Origin: a virus
Virus record (IMG/VR): IMGVR_UViG_3300033153_009650
Span: 25,130 to 89,129 of that record
DNA length: 64,000 bases
Strand: one strand, 5' to 3'
Under the pieces are notes generated by a model that had not been told where the DNA came from, ran no database searches, and worked only from the letters and a program-made list of their open reading frames with translations. Positions 17,383-24,774 of the stretch are shown piece by piece (positions within the stretch are counted from its first letter, which is position 1; each line of letters starts with the position of its first letter). Position numbers and translations under genes: made by a program.

Positions 17383-17554
17383 TACGTTCCTTCTCTATTT
17401 CTCTTAAAAGTCCATCTCGTTGTCGACAACGAATGCATCCTTCTTCTTTTCTTTCTCCTCTGGCAATACACATTGTTAATAACATCCAATTAGCTTGTTT
17501 ATAACACCAAAAGAAATTTTTCTTTGCTGGTTTCCTTCGAATATATTCTGTCAT
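17369..17554 (-). CDS. Small basic cysteine-containing protein
   Basis: 61 residues, basic, with CIARGERKEEGCIRCRQRDG near the centre. Strong AGAAAGGAG site and the conserved promoter-like leader (17574-17602). No domain recognised; the three grouped cysteines might bind metal. Confidence 0.55.
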   Translation of the reverse strand: MTEYIRRKPAKKNFFWCYKQANWMLLTMCIARGERKEEGCIRCRQRDGLLREIEKERNGKN

Positions 17555-17573
17555 TTAGTTCTCCTTTCTAAGT

Positions 17574-17602
17574 ATTATATATTATTTTTAGACTTTTTTA
17601 AT
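17574..17602 (-). promoter_or_regulatory. Promoter-like leader, copy 2
   Basis: ATTAAA, 17-nt spacer, TATAAT, then ACTTAGAAAGGAG, nearly the same as the leader at 11532-11560. The -35-like box overlaps the stop codon of the SNF2 helicase gene, so this promoter would restart transcription within the leftward operon. Confidence 0.5.
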
Positions 17603-19652
17603 ATTTTATTTTTGTCATTATCTTGTTAAGCAGTTCTGTTAATAATGAGCTTTCTTCAACTTTCTTTCCATCAAGAACCTGGGATAAAATTTTTCTTTTA
17701 TTATCGATCAATTCTATGATTTCTTCTTCAAGGGTATCATAGGCAATTAAATAATAAGAGCTGACAGAATCCGCTTCTTGTCCTATTCTGTGAATTCTGT
17801 CCTCTGCTTGATCGTGTTCTCCGGGAGTCCAGCCTAATTCTATGAAGCAGGTTGAACTGGCGGCAGTGAGTGTTATTGCAACTCCAGCAGCTTTTATATT
17901 GCCAATGAAGAGTCTAATTTTATCATTAGATTGAAATTCATTGACAGCTTTCTTTTTAGCTGCTTCAGAATCTCTGCCATCTAATCTGACCGCTTGAGGC
18001 CCATAAGCTTCTGTCAAGATATCAACCGTTTGTTGATGAGTACAGAAGATAACCAATTTTTGCTCCGAGTCCAGAAAATTATCAATCCAATCAATAATGG
18101 CCTTCATTTTGCCCTCAATTATTATTTGTTTTAATGTTTCAATTTTAGTGAGGGCTTGGGCTTTGTCTGCTTTAATCGCTTTTTCTTTTCCATAATGTAT
18201 TCTAATCCAATCAATGAAGTCTCTTTCTGCCTCTATGTATTTTTCCTTATTATTAATTTCTAAGGGAATAACAGTTCGAATTTTAGCTGGCAATTCTTTG
18301 AGGACGTCTTTTTTCAAACGTCTGATCATTATGGATTTGGTGACTTTTTCATGAAGTTCTTCTGTGTTGGAAGAGCCGGTAAAATCCCAACCAAAGCCGT
18401 TATTTTTTGCTCCACAGTATCGGTGGGCATATCGCCAATAGGAAGTAAATCGTTCTGGAGCAATCATGTTTAAGCAGTTAAAAAATTCAATTGGCCTGTT
18501 AATGATTGGAGTTCCTGATAATCCTATAATATATTTTGATCTTTTAGCCAATTTTCTAATTGCTTTAGTTCTTTGGGCTTTACTGTTTTTTGTATAATGG
18601 ACTTCATCTAAAATCAAAGTCTTTCCTTTATATCCCTCTTGTTTTAGAATAGATTCCCATCCTTGGGATCTTTCTATAACTTTGCCATCCTTATTTTTTC
18701 TCACTCTGTCTGCAATGATGTCATAATTAATGATTGAGATTCCTTTTTGCAAGGTAAGAGAATCAAAGACTTTTGACCTTCCAGAAAGAACTTGAACAGG
18801 AATATCAGGTATACATATTTTATGCTCTTTTTGCCAAACAAATTTGGCGGTTGCAGGAGTTATGATTAAGGCAGGTAAAGATGTTTCTTCATTAAGTTGA
18901 AGCCAAGCTAAGGCTTGAGAGGTTTTGCCTAATCCCATTTCGTCTCCAATTAAAGCCCTTCCGTTTCTGCTCTGTACAAATTCAACCCCTTCCATTTGGA
19001 AAGGATAAAGTTTTCTTTTTAATCCAGGAATATTAAGAATGGTTTTAGTTTTTTTGTATTGCATTTTGTTATGCCATTCTTTTAGTTTAGGGGCAATTTC
19101 AAAACCCCATTCTATCAATTTTTCAAGACTGTCAACAGTACAAGGGCAAGTCCAAGGTTTGTCATCTAAATCAGGATTCCATTTTCTTCCTTCTAAAGTT
19201 TTGACCTGATCTAATGTTTCTCTGAATTGAGGATCTCCTCTTGGAAATTGAAATTTGATTAGAATTTTCTTTCTTCCATCTAATTGACCCGCCCATTTAA
19301 GTGATTCAATATTTTCTTCTTTTTTCTTTTCTATTTTTTTGATAGGCATTGGTTTGACTTCTAAAAAGGAAAGTTGTCTGTGATATTTCATAATGGTTCT
19401 TCTGACAAATGAAATTTGTTTAGATGTCAGATATCCTCTGGTTTCATAAAATTCTGCAATATCACTGAGTACTCCGGCATCTAAGGCGTTGAATCCTACA
19501 CTGTTTTGCCAGTTAGTTCTTTTCATTAATTGTTCATCAGCTTCTTGTTTTCCATAAAGAGCCAGAAGCGCCCCTATTACATACTCATCTTTTTCTTGGA
19601 TGAGCATTATGATGTCCGGTCGCTCGTTTTGAGCTTTGTCGGATGTTGCCAT
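17598..19652 (-). CDS. SNF2-family (SMARCAL1-like) annealing helicase or translocase
   Basis: 684 residues. Motif I DEMGLGKT (237-244), motif II LDEVHYTK, motif III LSGTPIINRP, and motif VI DRIHRIGQ. Before the motor, residues 125-185 (ILIKFQFPRGDP through EGRKWNPDLDDKPWTCPCTV) look like a HARP-type substrate recognition domain of SMARCAL1 relatives, with a unique N-terminal 100 residues. Such phage proteins may remodel forks or recombination intermediates. GGAGACAAAAGAAAATG ribosome site; upstream of the primase group. Confidence 0.85.
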   Translation of the reverse strand: MATSDKAQNERPDIIMLIQEKDEYVIGALLALYGKQEADEQLMKRTNWQNSVGFNALDAGVLSDIAEFYETRGYLTSKQISFVRRTIMKYHRQLSFLEVKPMPIKKIEKKKEENIESLKWAGQLDGRKKILIKFQFPRGDPQFRETLDQVKTLEGRKWNPDLDDKPWTCPCTVDSLEKLIEWGFEIAPKLKEWHNKMQYKKTKTILNIPGLKRKLYPFQMEGVEFVQSRNGRALIGDEMGLGKTSQALAWLQLNEETSLPALIITPATAKFVWQKEHKICIPDIPVQVLSGRSKVFDSLTLQKGISIINYDIIADRVRKNKDGKVIERSQGWESILKQEGYKGKTLILDEVHYTKNSKAQRTKAIRKLAKRSKYIIGLSGTPIINRPIEFFNCLNMIAPERFTSYWRYAHRYCGAKNNGFGWDFTGSSNTEELHEKVTKSIMIRRLKKDVLKELPAKIRTVIPLEINNKEKYIEAERDFIDWIRIHYGKEKAIKADKAQALTKIETLKQIIIEGKMKAIIDWIDNFLDSEQKLVIFCTHQQTVDILTEAYGPQAVRLDGRDSEAAKKKAVNEFQSNDKIRLFIGNIKAAGVAITLTAASSTCFIELGWTPGEHDQAEDRIHRIGQEADSVSSYYLIAYDTLEEEIIELIDNKRKILSQVLDGKKVEESSLLTELLNKIMTKIKY

Positions 19653-19668
19653 TTTCTTTTGTCTCCTT

Positions 19669-19905
19669 TCAGTATATTGGTATATTGTTTAAATCAATTT
19701 TGATGATATATTCAGACCATAATCTTTGCCAGTCTCCCCAAGAATTTTTGATTTCTTTTCTTAGTTTAATGGAAGTAAACTTGAACCTTTTCGTTTTGTT
19801 GTCATTATAGAAGAGATTGGGATAGCTTTTTGATTGTTTAAATCCTTTTTCGGTTAGTAATTCTTTGATTATTGCAATTTTTACTATTCTTTGTTTTGGT
19901 GTCAT
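19669..19905 (-). CDS. Small basic hypothetical protein
   Basis: 78 residues, lysine-rich: VKIAIIKELLTEKGFKQSKS then YPNLFYNDNKTKRFKFTSI and SWGDWQRLWSEYIIKIDLNN. No domain recognised, although the alpha-beta pattern could be a small DNA-associated fold. AAAAGGAG site, and a leader containing AACCATTTAAT, like other early genes. Confidence 0.6.
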   Translation of the reverse strand: MTPKQRIVKIAIIKELLTEKGFKQSKSYPNLFYNDNKTKRFKFTSIKLRKEIKNSWGDWQRLWSEYIIKIDLNNIPIY

Positions 19906-19976
19906 TTTATTCTCCTTTTTATTAAATGGTTGTTATTAGAAGATTAAATCATTTATTACCTGCTCCAAATGAGTCG

Positions 19977-20031
19977 CCTATGAAGCTTCATCGTTTCTGA
20001 TCCATCAAGTGGTCTAACGGCTTTTCATAGG
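19977..20031. other. Intergenic inverted repeat CCTATGAA / TTCATAGG
   Basis: Eight-base perfect inverted repeat (19977-19984 and 20024-20031) flanking a 39-nt loop that includes the palindrome ATGAAGCTTCAT. It lies in a 180-bp gap with no convincing ORF. I looked for a tRNA and found no T-arm or acceptor match. It may be a structured leader or small RNA. Confidence 0.35.
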
Positions 20032-20084
20032 TCTTACTTTAAAAATCTTCTTCTTGGGGCAGGGATAAAAAAGTTAATCCTTTT

Positions 20085-20246
20085 TTACCAGTACAAAGGT
20101 TTTTGTTTATAGAAGCGGCAGTCTTTACCATTTCTTCTTACACTTACGGTTTCTCTTAATCCAAAAAGACGTAGTATATATATTTTCTTTGTCCTGGCAA
20201 CAATTTCCTTTACTTCAAATAAGGTATTTTTAATCGTTATATACAT
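20085..20246 (-). CDS. Small basic protein upstream of the gap
   Basis: 53 residues, MYITIKNTLFEVKEIVARTK then IYILRLFGLRETVSVRRNGK. Basic, probably a small beta fold. GGAG site nine bases from the ATG. Function unknown. Confidence 0.5.
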   Translation of the reverse strand: MYITIKNTLFEVKEIVARTKKIYILRLFGLRETVSVRRNGKDCRFYKQKPLYW

Positions 20247-20251
20247 TTAGT

Positions 20252-20599
20252 TTATCTCCTTAGCATCTTTAAAATTCTCCGAAACTGCGGCACGGTATGA
20301 AATTCTGTTGGTCTAAATTCTTCCCGCATCCAGAACCTTATATACCCACGCCTTAAAGAAATCCATTGCTTTTCACCATTGATTAGGGTATATGCCTGGG
20401 CATGGTGTAATGATCTCCCTATACTTGGTCCAATAGCCACCATAGCCATATGCCCTGAATATAATTGGTATATCTCCGCGCAGATCAGAGCTTTTTCCCC
20501 ACAGATGAACTTGATTTTTGTTATGTCCGGCCCGTATTTATTTTGATGTGTGGCGCAACCGATCAAAAGCAAGGGTATAATCAACCATAGCTTTTTCAT
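20252..20599 (-). CDS. Putative lipoprotein
   Basis: 115 residues with a classic lipoprotein signal peptide: MKKLWLIIPLLLIGC, lipobox LIGC with the lipidated Cys15. The mature part is short and aromatic (YSGHMAMVAIGPSIGRSLHH, GEKQWISLRRGYIRFW). It would be anchored in a host membrane after export. It is paired with a second lipoprotein gene, so the two may act together in superinfection exclusion, lysis or periplasmic DNA or protein interference. Confidence 0.65.
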   Translation of the reverse strand: MKKLWLIIPLLLIGCATHQNKYGPDITKIKFICGEKALICAEIYQLYSGHMAMVAIGPSIGRSLHHAQAYTLINGEKQWISLRRGYIRFWMREEFRPTEFHTVPQFRRILKMLRR

Positions 20600-20617
20600 G
20601 CTAACTCCTTTCCCCGA

Positions 20618-20968
20618 TTAATTGTTATCAGGATTGCCAATGTCACGATCAACATATGTCAATAAATGCTGTAGCTCATGGCCCAGTAAACACTCAGACC
20701 ACGGCCGGATTTTACTATTTTTTCTAACTGCTAAAATCCAGATTGACTGGGTGTTCGGGTCATAAAATCCGTCAATATTCTGTTCGCCCGTAATCGCTTG
20801 TTGCCATTTATATGTGTGGTTTTTTAGGAACATACTCCGGTCCGAGCAGAAATGTATTGTATGTGCTGGTACAGTCACCACCCGGTAAAATGATTCGGGT
20901 TTTGATGTTACGCATGATATTGCTAATAAAATCATTGCTAAGATTAGCCCGGATAATTTTCTATTCAT
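20618..20968 (-). CDS. Putative lipoprotein with HExxH metallopeptidase motif
   Basis: 116 residues. Hydrophobic N-terminus ending AISC (Cys19), a probable lipobox, although Ala at -3 is not ideal. Near the C-terminus LLGHELQHLLTYVDRD holds HExxH (His97, Glu98, His101), the zinc-peptidase signature. A small secreted zinc protease anchored at the membrane is the simplest reading. Its ribosome site lies immediately after the stop of the 27-aa membrane peptide gene. Confidence 0.6.
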   Translation of the reverse strand: MNRKLSGLILAMILLAISCVTSKPESFYRVVTVPAHTIHFCSDRSMFLKNHTYKWQQAITGEQNIDGFYDPNTQSIWILAVRKNSKIRPWSECLLGHELQHLLTYVDRDIGNPDNN

Positions 20969-20977
20969 AGCCGCCTC

Positions 20978-21061
20978 CTAATGAATTGCCATCCAGCACC
21001 AGTAGTAACCAAATGCCACTCCAAAAAGCCAGATAAAAAAGTATTTTAGATATTTATTCAT
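20978..21061 (-). CDS. 27-residue membrane peptide
   Basis: MNKYLKYFFIWLFGVAFGYY followed by WCWMAIH. One predicted membrane helix, with GGAGG nine bases before the ATG. The stop TAG runs into the ribosome site of the metallopeptidase-like lipoprotein (TAGGAGG), which suggests translational coupling. Confidence 0.55.
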   Translation of the reverse strand: MNKYLKYFFIWLFGVAFGYYWCWMAIH

Positions 21062-21065
21062 TTAA

Positions 21066-21263
21066 TCACACCTCCTCGATTTTAAAATTATCTACTTGTC
21101 CATTAAATCTATCCGTTACTGCTCGTAGGATTTGGCCGGAATCCTTTACTATTCTCATCATGAATAATCTTTTTGCTTGAGCAGATGAAAATGCACGACA
21201 GTAATAGATCAAGGGTTGTCCACTAAAATTAAAGGTTCCCCGATAATGTTTTTTTTGTTTCAT
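21066..21263 (-). CDS. Small hypothetical protein
   Basis: 65 residues, RGTFNFSGQPLIYYCRAFSS then AQAKRLFMMRIVKDSG. Strong AGGAGG site and its own promoter (21283-21310). The sequence suggests a beta-hairpin and a helix; no domain recognised. Confidence 0.6.
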   Translation of the reverse strand: MKQKKHYRGTFNFSGQPLIYYCRAFSSAQAKRLFMMRIVKDSGQILRAVTDRFNGQVDNFKIEEV

Positions 21264-21282
21264 TATTTCCTCCTTTCTTTGT

Positions 21283-21310
21283 ATTATATAATATTTTTTA
21301 ACATTTTCAA
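21283..21310 (-). promoter_or_regulatory. Sigma-70-type promoter
   Basis: On the minus strand TTGAAA (21305-21310), 16-nt spacer, TATAAT (21283-21288), followed by a purine-rich leader with AAAGGAGG. It lies directly downstream of a terminator, a clear transcription-unit boundary. Confidence 0.6.
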
Positions 21311-21313
21311 AAT

Positions 21314-21342
21314 AAAAGGCAATATCCTCAAGATTGCCTTTT
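21314..21342. terminator. Intrinsic terminator, bidirectional
   Basis: Perfect 10-bp stem AAAAGGCAAT / ATTGCCTTTT with a 9-nt loop, T-rich on both strands. It would end the early minus-strand unit (21.4-25 kb) just before the promoter at 21283-21310. Confidence 0.75.
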
Positions 21343-21360
21343 CGATCAAAATGTTAAGTG

Positions 21361-21516
21361 CTACATTTCATCCTCATCAAATAATGGCATTTCTAACATC
21401 TTATAGCAGACTCTTTTGTGGCCAGGAACTTGCGGTTCATTTGTCATATAGTGGCAAAACCATTGACCGTCTGGAAGGTTAATGAGAGAAATTATCTCAG
21501 TATTAGACGGTTGTAT
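21361..21516 (-). CDS. Small ORF without a standard start codon
   Basis: An open frame that reads like protein: NTEIISLINLPDGQWFCHYM then TNEPQVPGHKRVCYKMLEMP and LFDEDEM. The only ATG gives 28 residues. An ATA at 21516, eight bases after AAGGG, would give 51 residues. It overlaps the end of the 85-aa gene, so initiation at a non-standard codon, or entry by frameshift from that gene, is possible. Confidence 0.35.
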   Translation of the reverse strand: MQPSNTEIISLINLPDGQWFCHYMTNEPQVPGHKRVCYKMLEMPLFDEDEM

Positions 21517-21749
21517 TTCCTTGCCCTTTTCAAAGCTCTTTCGATATTTATGTTAAGAGGCATAACTTTTTCTCCTTTCGTAAAAATGTTAAAAACTGTA
21601 TTGACCAGATCGTCGTCAATATCTACATCAATCATTAACTCAACGTTTAATTCCATCATGTATGCTCGAATTTCATCTTTTCCTGGTTTTTGTCCTTCAA
21701 AATGGATTACAATCATTTCCCATGCATCACCTGTTTTTTCATTCATCAT
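21492..21749 (-). CDS. Small hypothetical protein
   Basis: 85 residues: acidic centre (ELMIDVDIDDDLVNTVFN) and basic tail (ERALKRARKYNRLILR). GGAGGAG before the start. No domain recognised. It is the last clear gene before the terminator at 21314-21342. Confidence 0.55.
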   Translation of the reverse strand: MMNEKTGDAWEMIVIHFEGQKPGKDEIRAYMMELNVELMIDVDIDDDLVNTVFNIFTKGEKVMPLNINIERALKRARKYNRLILR

Positions 21750-21751
21750 TT

Positions 21752-22243
21752 TTATCTCCTCCTTTTGTATTGAATTCCTTGCGCCATCTGAATTTGTTCT
21801 TTTAGGTTTGCTCTGGCTTCTTCAATTTCTTTTGCCTGTTCTGAGGTTGAAATTATTTTATTCTCTTTTCCTCCATCTAATTCCCTCAAGCCTAATCGGA
21901 TTTCGTTGAATGCATTTTTTATGGCAGGAACAACCCACCCCTGATGTCGTAAATATTTGAATATAGCGTGGCGAGTTATGCCTCTTCCTGTTTCTAATGC
22001 AATTTCTATTAATTCAGTTGGAGTATTGAAAATTAGTTCAGTTACTTCTTTTGCCTCTTCAGATAGAATACTGAGAAGTTCTCTGAAGAGAAATTCTCTT
22101 TCTGGAGTTTCTGAGATTTCAATATTTTCTGATGCAATTAATTCATTTTCCCATTGTTCGTAATTCAACCAGGGAAGTTGTTCGAAAAGTAGAGCCTTTC
22201 TGGCAGGATTGAGTTTTCTTTCATCTGGATTCCAATGTTGCAT
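21752..22243 (-). CDS. Putative helix-turn-helix protein
   Basis: 163 residues. The middle, LSEEAKEVTELIFNTPTELI followed by GRGITRHAIFKYLRHQGWVVPAIKNAFNEI, has the spacing of a winged-helix domain found in many phage early proteins. A DNA-binding regulatory role is likely but the target is unknown. Charged C-terminal helix. Confidence 0.55.
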   Translation of the reverse strand: MQHWNPDERKLNPARKALLFEQLPWLNYEQWENELIASENIEISETPEREFLFRELLSILSEEAKEVTELIFNTPTELIEIALETGRGITRHAIFKYLRHQGWVVPAIKNAFNEIRLGLRELDGGKENKIISTSEQAKEIEEARANLKEQIQMAQGIQYKRRR

Positions 22244-22245
22244 TT

Positions 22246-22458
22246 TTATTCCTCCTCCTCAAGTTTTAAACAGTCCAGTGGCTTGGGCACTCTTCCTTTC
22301 TTATCATAGTATAAAGGACCAAAACCAAAGTTGCATACGGGAAGAGCCTCTTTATTGCTGAAATGTGTGCATATACTGTCACCATTCCAGCAGTATTCGC
22401 CTTCAGGAACATTAATTGGCATAAGTACCGTCTTATATCTTTTTTCATATTGTATCAT
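22246..22458 (-). CDS. Small phage protein with conserved cysteines
   Basis: 70 residues, VPEGEYCWNGDSICTHFSNK, PVCNFGFGPLYYDKKGRVPK and a Cys in DCLKLEEEE. The four-cysteine layout with KGRVPKP looks like a common phage small protein of unknown function, probably metal-binding. AGGAG site before the start. Confidence 0.6.
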   Translation of the reverse strand: MIQYEKRYKTVLMPINVPEGEYCWNGDSICTHFSNKEALPVCNFGFGPLYYDKKGRVPKPLDCLKLEEEE

Positions 22459-22485
22459 TTTTTTTCTCCTATTTATATGTTGTCT

Positions 22486-23001
22486 TCATATTTTTTCAAT
22501 ATCATTTCTATATCTGCAAAATTCGTTGTAGTATGGCCGTAATACTCTCAGCGCTTTCTGCGCTTTTTTAGATACATTTTTTGTGTCTAATCGGCCTATA
22601 TGAGCTATTAATTGCCAAACAAATCGAGTATTGACTTTCATTCCAAAACTACCACACCACAAGGGCAAACAGCTAAAATCAAGGTCGGCTCCCCGAAGGT
22701 CAGCTCCCTGAAGGTGAGCTCCCTGAAGTTGGGCTCCCCGAAGGTCAGCTCCCTGAAGGTGAGCTCTCCAAAGGTCGGATCCCCGAAGGTCAGCTCTCCG
22801 AAGGTCGGCTTCCTGAAGGTCGGTTCCCTGAAGTTGGGTTCTCCAAAGGTCGGATCCCCGAAGGTCAGCTCTCCGAAGGTCGGCTTCCTGAAGGTCGGCT
22901 CTCCGAAGGTCGGCGTCCTGAAGTTGGGCTCCCTGAAGGTCGGCTTCAAAAGTTGTTTCAATTTCCAACATAACCTGTCCAAAACGATTTTTAATTTTCA
23001 T
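22486..23001 (-). CDS. Pentapeptide-repeat protein
   Basis: 171 residues. Residues about 20-105 are A(D/N)Lxx-type pentapeptide repeats (ADLQGAQLQDADLRRADLQE and so on), forming a right-handed beta helix. A helical C-terminal domain follows. Pentapeptide proteins can mimic DNA and inhibit gyrase (Qnr type) or act as scaffolds; which applies here is unknown. The DNA is a near-perfect 15-bp tandem repeat, so repeat number may vary between relatives. Confidence 0.85.
   Translation of the reverse strand: MKIKNRFGQVMLEIETTFEADLQGAQLQDADLRRADLQEADLRRADLRGSDLWRTQLQGTDLQEADLRRADLRGSDLWRAHLQGADLRGAQLQGAHLQGADLRGADLDFSCLPLWCGSFGMKVNTRFVWQLIAHIGRLDTKNVSKKAQKALRVLRPYYNEFCRYRNDIEKI
22675..22950. repeat. 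15-bp tandem repeats inside the pentapeptide gene
   Basis: About 17 copies of a 15-bp unit (plus-strand form like GAAGGTCGGCTCCCT) with a higher-order pattern: blocks such as TCCGAAGGTCGGCTTCC recur. The codon-level uniformity suggests recent expansion by slippage or unequal exchange. Confidence 0.75.
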
Positions 23002-23027
23002 CTCTCTCTTCCTCCCGTTTATAGTAT

Positions 23028-23312
23028 TTAACCTCTGTTAATCCGCCGTCTCAGTGTATCCACAGCTTCCTCGGCAACAGCATGTTTTCCTTTCGCAGAG
23101 AGCGTGTAAAACTCGCCCAGCGAGTCAGCATAGGCTGCCAAATTGTGCCGATTGTCGATGATAATTGTCACGTCCATAATGCCCTGTGCATGCATTGTTG
23201 GCCCTGAGTAACGCAGTAAATTGTCAATTTGTTTACCGGTCAGATTCGCTGTTTTGACTATATTAGTGACCCATTTGTTTTGTTTTTCCGAACCATTAAA
23301 TTTAATTTCCAT
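23028..23312 (-). CDS. Hypothetical protein next to the ring nuclease gene
   Basis: 94 residues. SEKQNKWVTNIVKTANLTGK, then YSGPTMHAQGIMDVTIIIDN and AEEAVDTLRRRINRG. Alpha-beta composition, no known domain. Its GC content is higher than that of the flanking genes, as for the next genes upstream, suggesting a shared origin. It may work with the AcrIII-1-like protein encoded just before it. Confidence 0.6.
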   Translation of the reverse strand: MEIKFNGSEKQNKWVTNIVKTANLTGKQIDNLLRYSGPTMHAQGIMDVTIIIDNRHNLAAYADSLGEFYTLSAKGKHAVAEEAVDTLRRRINRG

Positions 23313-23341
23313 TTTCCTATCTCCTGTGTTTGGGGTTAGTG

Positions 23342-23848
23342 TTAGTCATCCCAAAAATGACCAAAAAAGCCATTTCCGTTGATTTCCCAGTGGGGGTTCC
23401 CCCATGCATCCTGCATAAGAGTCACGTCCCCGTTGACCAGATCGGCAACCTGATCGGCGGCGCGGTCGAGAGCGCCGTAAATGGAGCTACTATTTTTCGT
23501 CCAAGTGCGCTCCATTGGTTTTGGTTCGGCATCCAAGCGGACACAAAGCCATCTGATCTCAAAATCATCTGGGAGTGTAGTTGCTCCCTCTGGGAGTCGT
23601 CCACCAACTAATTGACCGACATACAATATGTCAGTGTCAGTCAACGTGATGGACTGCCTGTTTTGGGCAATCTCAATGCCTAATAGATCGGAAAACACCC
23701 GTGCAGTATCGGCATGACCGACAATCGACACAGGTTTCGACAGTCTTTTGGCGATGGATGGCAGGTTGACAGGTTTCACCCTGATTGTCCCGCCGTCCGG
23801 TGTCATTGACAGTGCAAAAGCGTTTGAAATATAGATTGTCATTTTCAT
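23342..23848 (-). CDS. DUF1874 / AcrIII-1-like viral ring nuclease with C-terminal extension
   Basis: 168 residues. The first 105 match the DUF1874 (AcrIII-1) pattern: YISNAFALSMTPDGGTIRVK at the start, SIVGHADTARVFSDLLGIEI with His45 in the position of the catalytic histidine, QSITLTDTDILYVGQ, and GRLPEGATTLP. In this family the dimer cleaves cyclic tetra-adenylate, the messenger of type III CRISPR systems, and so blocks that defence. The C-terminal 60 residues (IYGALDRAADQVADLVNGDV then WGNPHWEINGNGFFGHFW) are outside the core domain and might be a binding module. Family and mechanism are known; activity here is inferred. Confidence 0.82.
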   Translation of the reverse strand: MKMTIYISNAFALSMTPDGGTIRVKPVNLPSIAKRLSKPVSIVGHADTARVFSDLLGIEIAQNRQSITLTDTDILYVGQLVGGRLPEGATTLPDDFEIRWLCVRLDAEPKPMERTWTKNSSSIYGALDRAADQVADLVNGDVTLMQDAWGNPHWEINGNGFFGHFWDD

Positions 23849-23881
23849 TCTCCTTTCGCGCCCTATCTCTCAGGCGCATGG

Positions 23882-24055
23882 TTAATAATCGTCCTCTCGT
23901 CCGTAGCAGGTTTTGCAGATCGAATCAAACACATTCCCTACTGCACCACAATTAGGGCAGACCCACCTATTACCAGGGCAGTCTGTCCACCTACATTCTC
24001 CGATGTTCGGGTCAATTTTTCGGCCGCAGTCGGAACAAATCAATTCCTCTGTCAT
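23882..24055 (-). CDS. Small double zinc-ribbon protein
   Basis: 57 residues with nine cysteines arranged as CSDCG, CRWTDC, CPNCG and CKTC, probably two zinc knuckles. GGAGGAG before the ATG at 24055; its start overlaps the end of the next gene upstream. Found in the GC-richer patch with the ring nuclease gene. Confidence 0.65.
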   Translation of the reverse strand: MTEELICSDCGRKIDPNIGECRWTDCPGNRWVCPNCGAVGNVFDSICKTCYGREDDY

Positions 24056-24374
24056 TTTTTTCTCCTCCTTCTCTTAGGTCAAGAGTCATGGTACCATGGC
24101 CCTGGTCAATAAATCCCACACGACTATACACTCGTCTGCGTGTAGGCCCCCTGCCGTCCTCGCATGTGGGCTCGCACCAGAGGAAAGTCACCTTCCGCGA
24201 GGCGCACCACGTGAGGATACACTCCCACACGTGGCGGAGCTCGTTGAGATTACCGCGCCCGCGCCCTGACACAGCAGCAGAGCCACTGGTCATAGGTTTA
24301 GACAGCTCCACCTCACCCGTGGCATCAACATATGCCTCGATGTGGGTGGTCCGCAATCTTAACACTTTTTTCAC
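24012..24374 (-). CDS. Possible GNAT-like acetyltransferase
   Basis: 120 residues. Segments RGNLNELRHVWECILTWCAS and RRRVYSRVGFIDQGHGTMTL resemble the last strands of GNAT enzymes (a Y-x-R-x-GF pattern then a beta strand), but the acetyl-CoA loop is not clear. It could be a degenerate or unusual member. Higher GC content than neighbours. Confidence 0.4.
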   Translation of the reverse strand: MKKVLRLRTTHIEAYVDATGEVELSKPMTSGSAAVSGRGRGNLNELRHVWECILTWCASRKVTFLWCEPTCEDGRGPTRRRVYSRVGFIDQGHGTMTLDLREGGEKNDRGIDLFRLRPKN

Positions 24375-24458
24375 TTTCTCTTCTCCTTTTGTTTGGGGTT
24401 ATCGTTTAACCTCTCAGTATACCCGCTAGTCTCGATTGATTCCCTTATTATCAATGGA

Positions 24459-24683
24459 TTAAAACCTTTTTACTATTCTTTGAAAAGATCTCTCTTTGCC
24501 ATCCTCGCATAAAAGAATATAAGCAGGATTTCTATACGGCCCATTTACTGTTACATAACAACGAACAAGAATTCCTGTTAATCCATTTGAACTACTGCCT
24601 TCTCGACAGCCAATGTATTCTTCTCCAATGATATGTTTTCTTGGAGTCATTGAAGCGTGATTGCTTTTCATTGTGAATCTCAT
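24459..24683 (-). CDS. Small hypothetical protein
   Basis: 74 residues, GEEYIGCREGSSSNGLTGIL then VRCYVTVNGPYRNPAYILLC, likely a small beta-barrel. Its leader contains the 19-base motif (24694-24712) also found before the next gene. AAGGAGAGAG ribosome site. Confidence 0.6.
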   Translation of the reverse strand: MRFTMKSNHASMTPRKHIIGEEYIGCREGSSSNGLTGILVRCYVTVNGPYRNPAYILLCEDGKERSFQRIVKRF

Positions 24684-24774
24684 TTTCTCTCTCCTTGTAT
24701 TAAAGGGTTAATTAAAGAGGCCAATTGCCAAAAGGAAAATGTTCTAATCTTTGTAGTTAATAAATTAAAATTTC

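Noticed and set aside
19977-20031. Possible tRNA
   Set aside because: A TGGTCTAAC stretch resembled a D-arm, but no T-arm, anticodon loop or acceptor pairing could be made.
22612-23031. Plus-strand open frame of 139 codons across the pentapeptide gene
   Set aside because: It is the reverse of a 15-bp repeat and stays open only because of the repeat period; the minus-strand protein has the recognised family.
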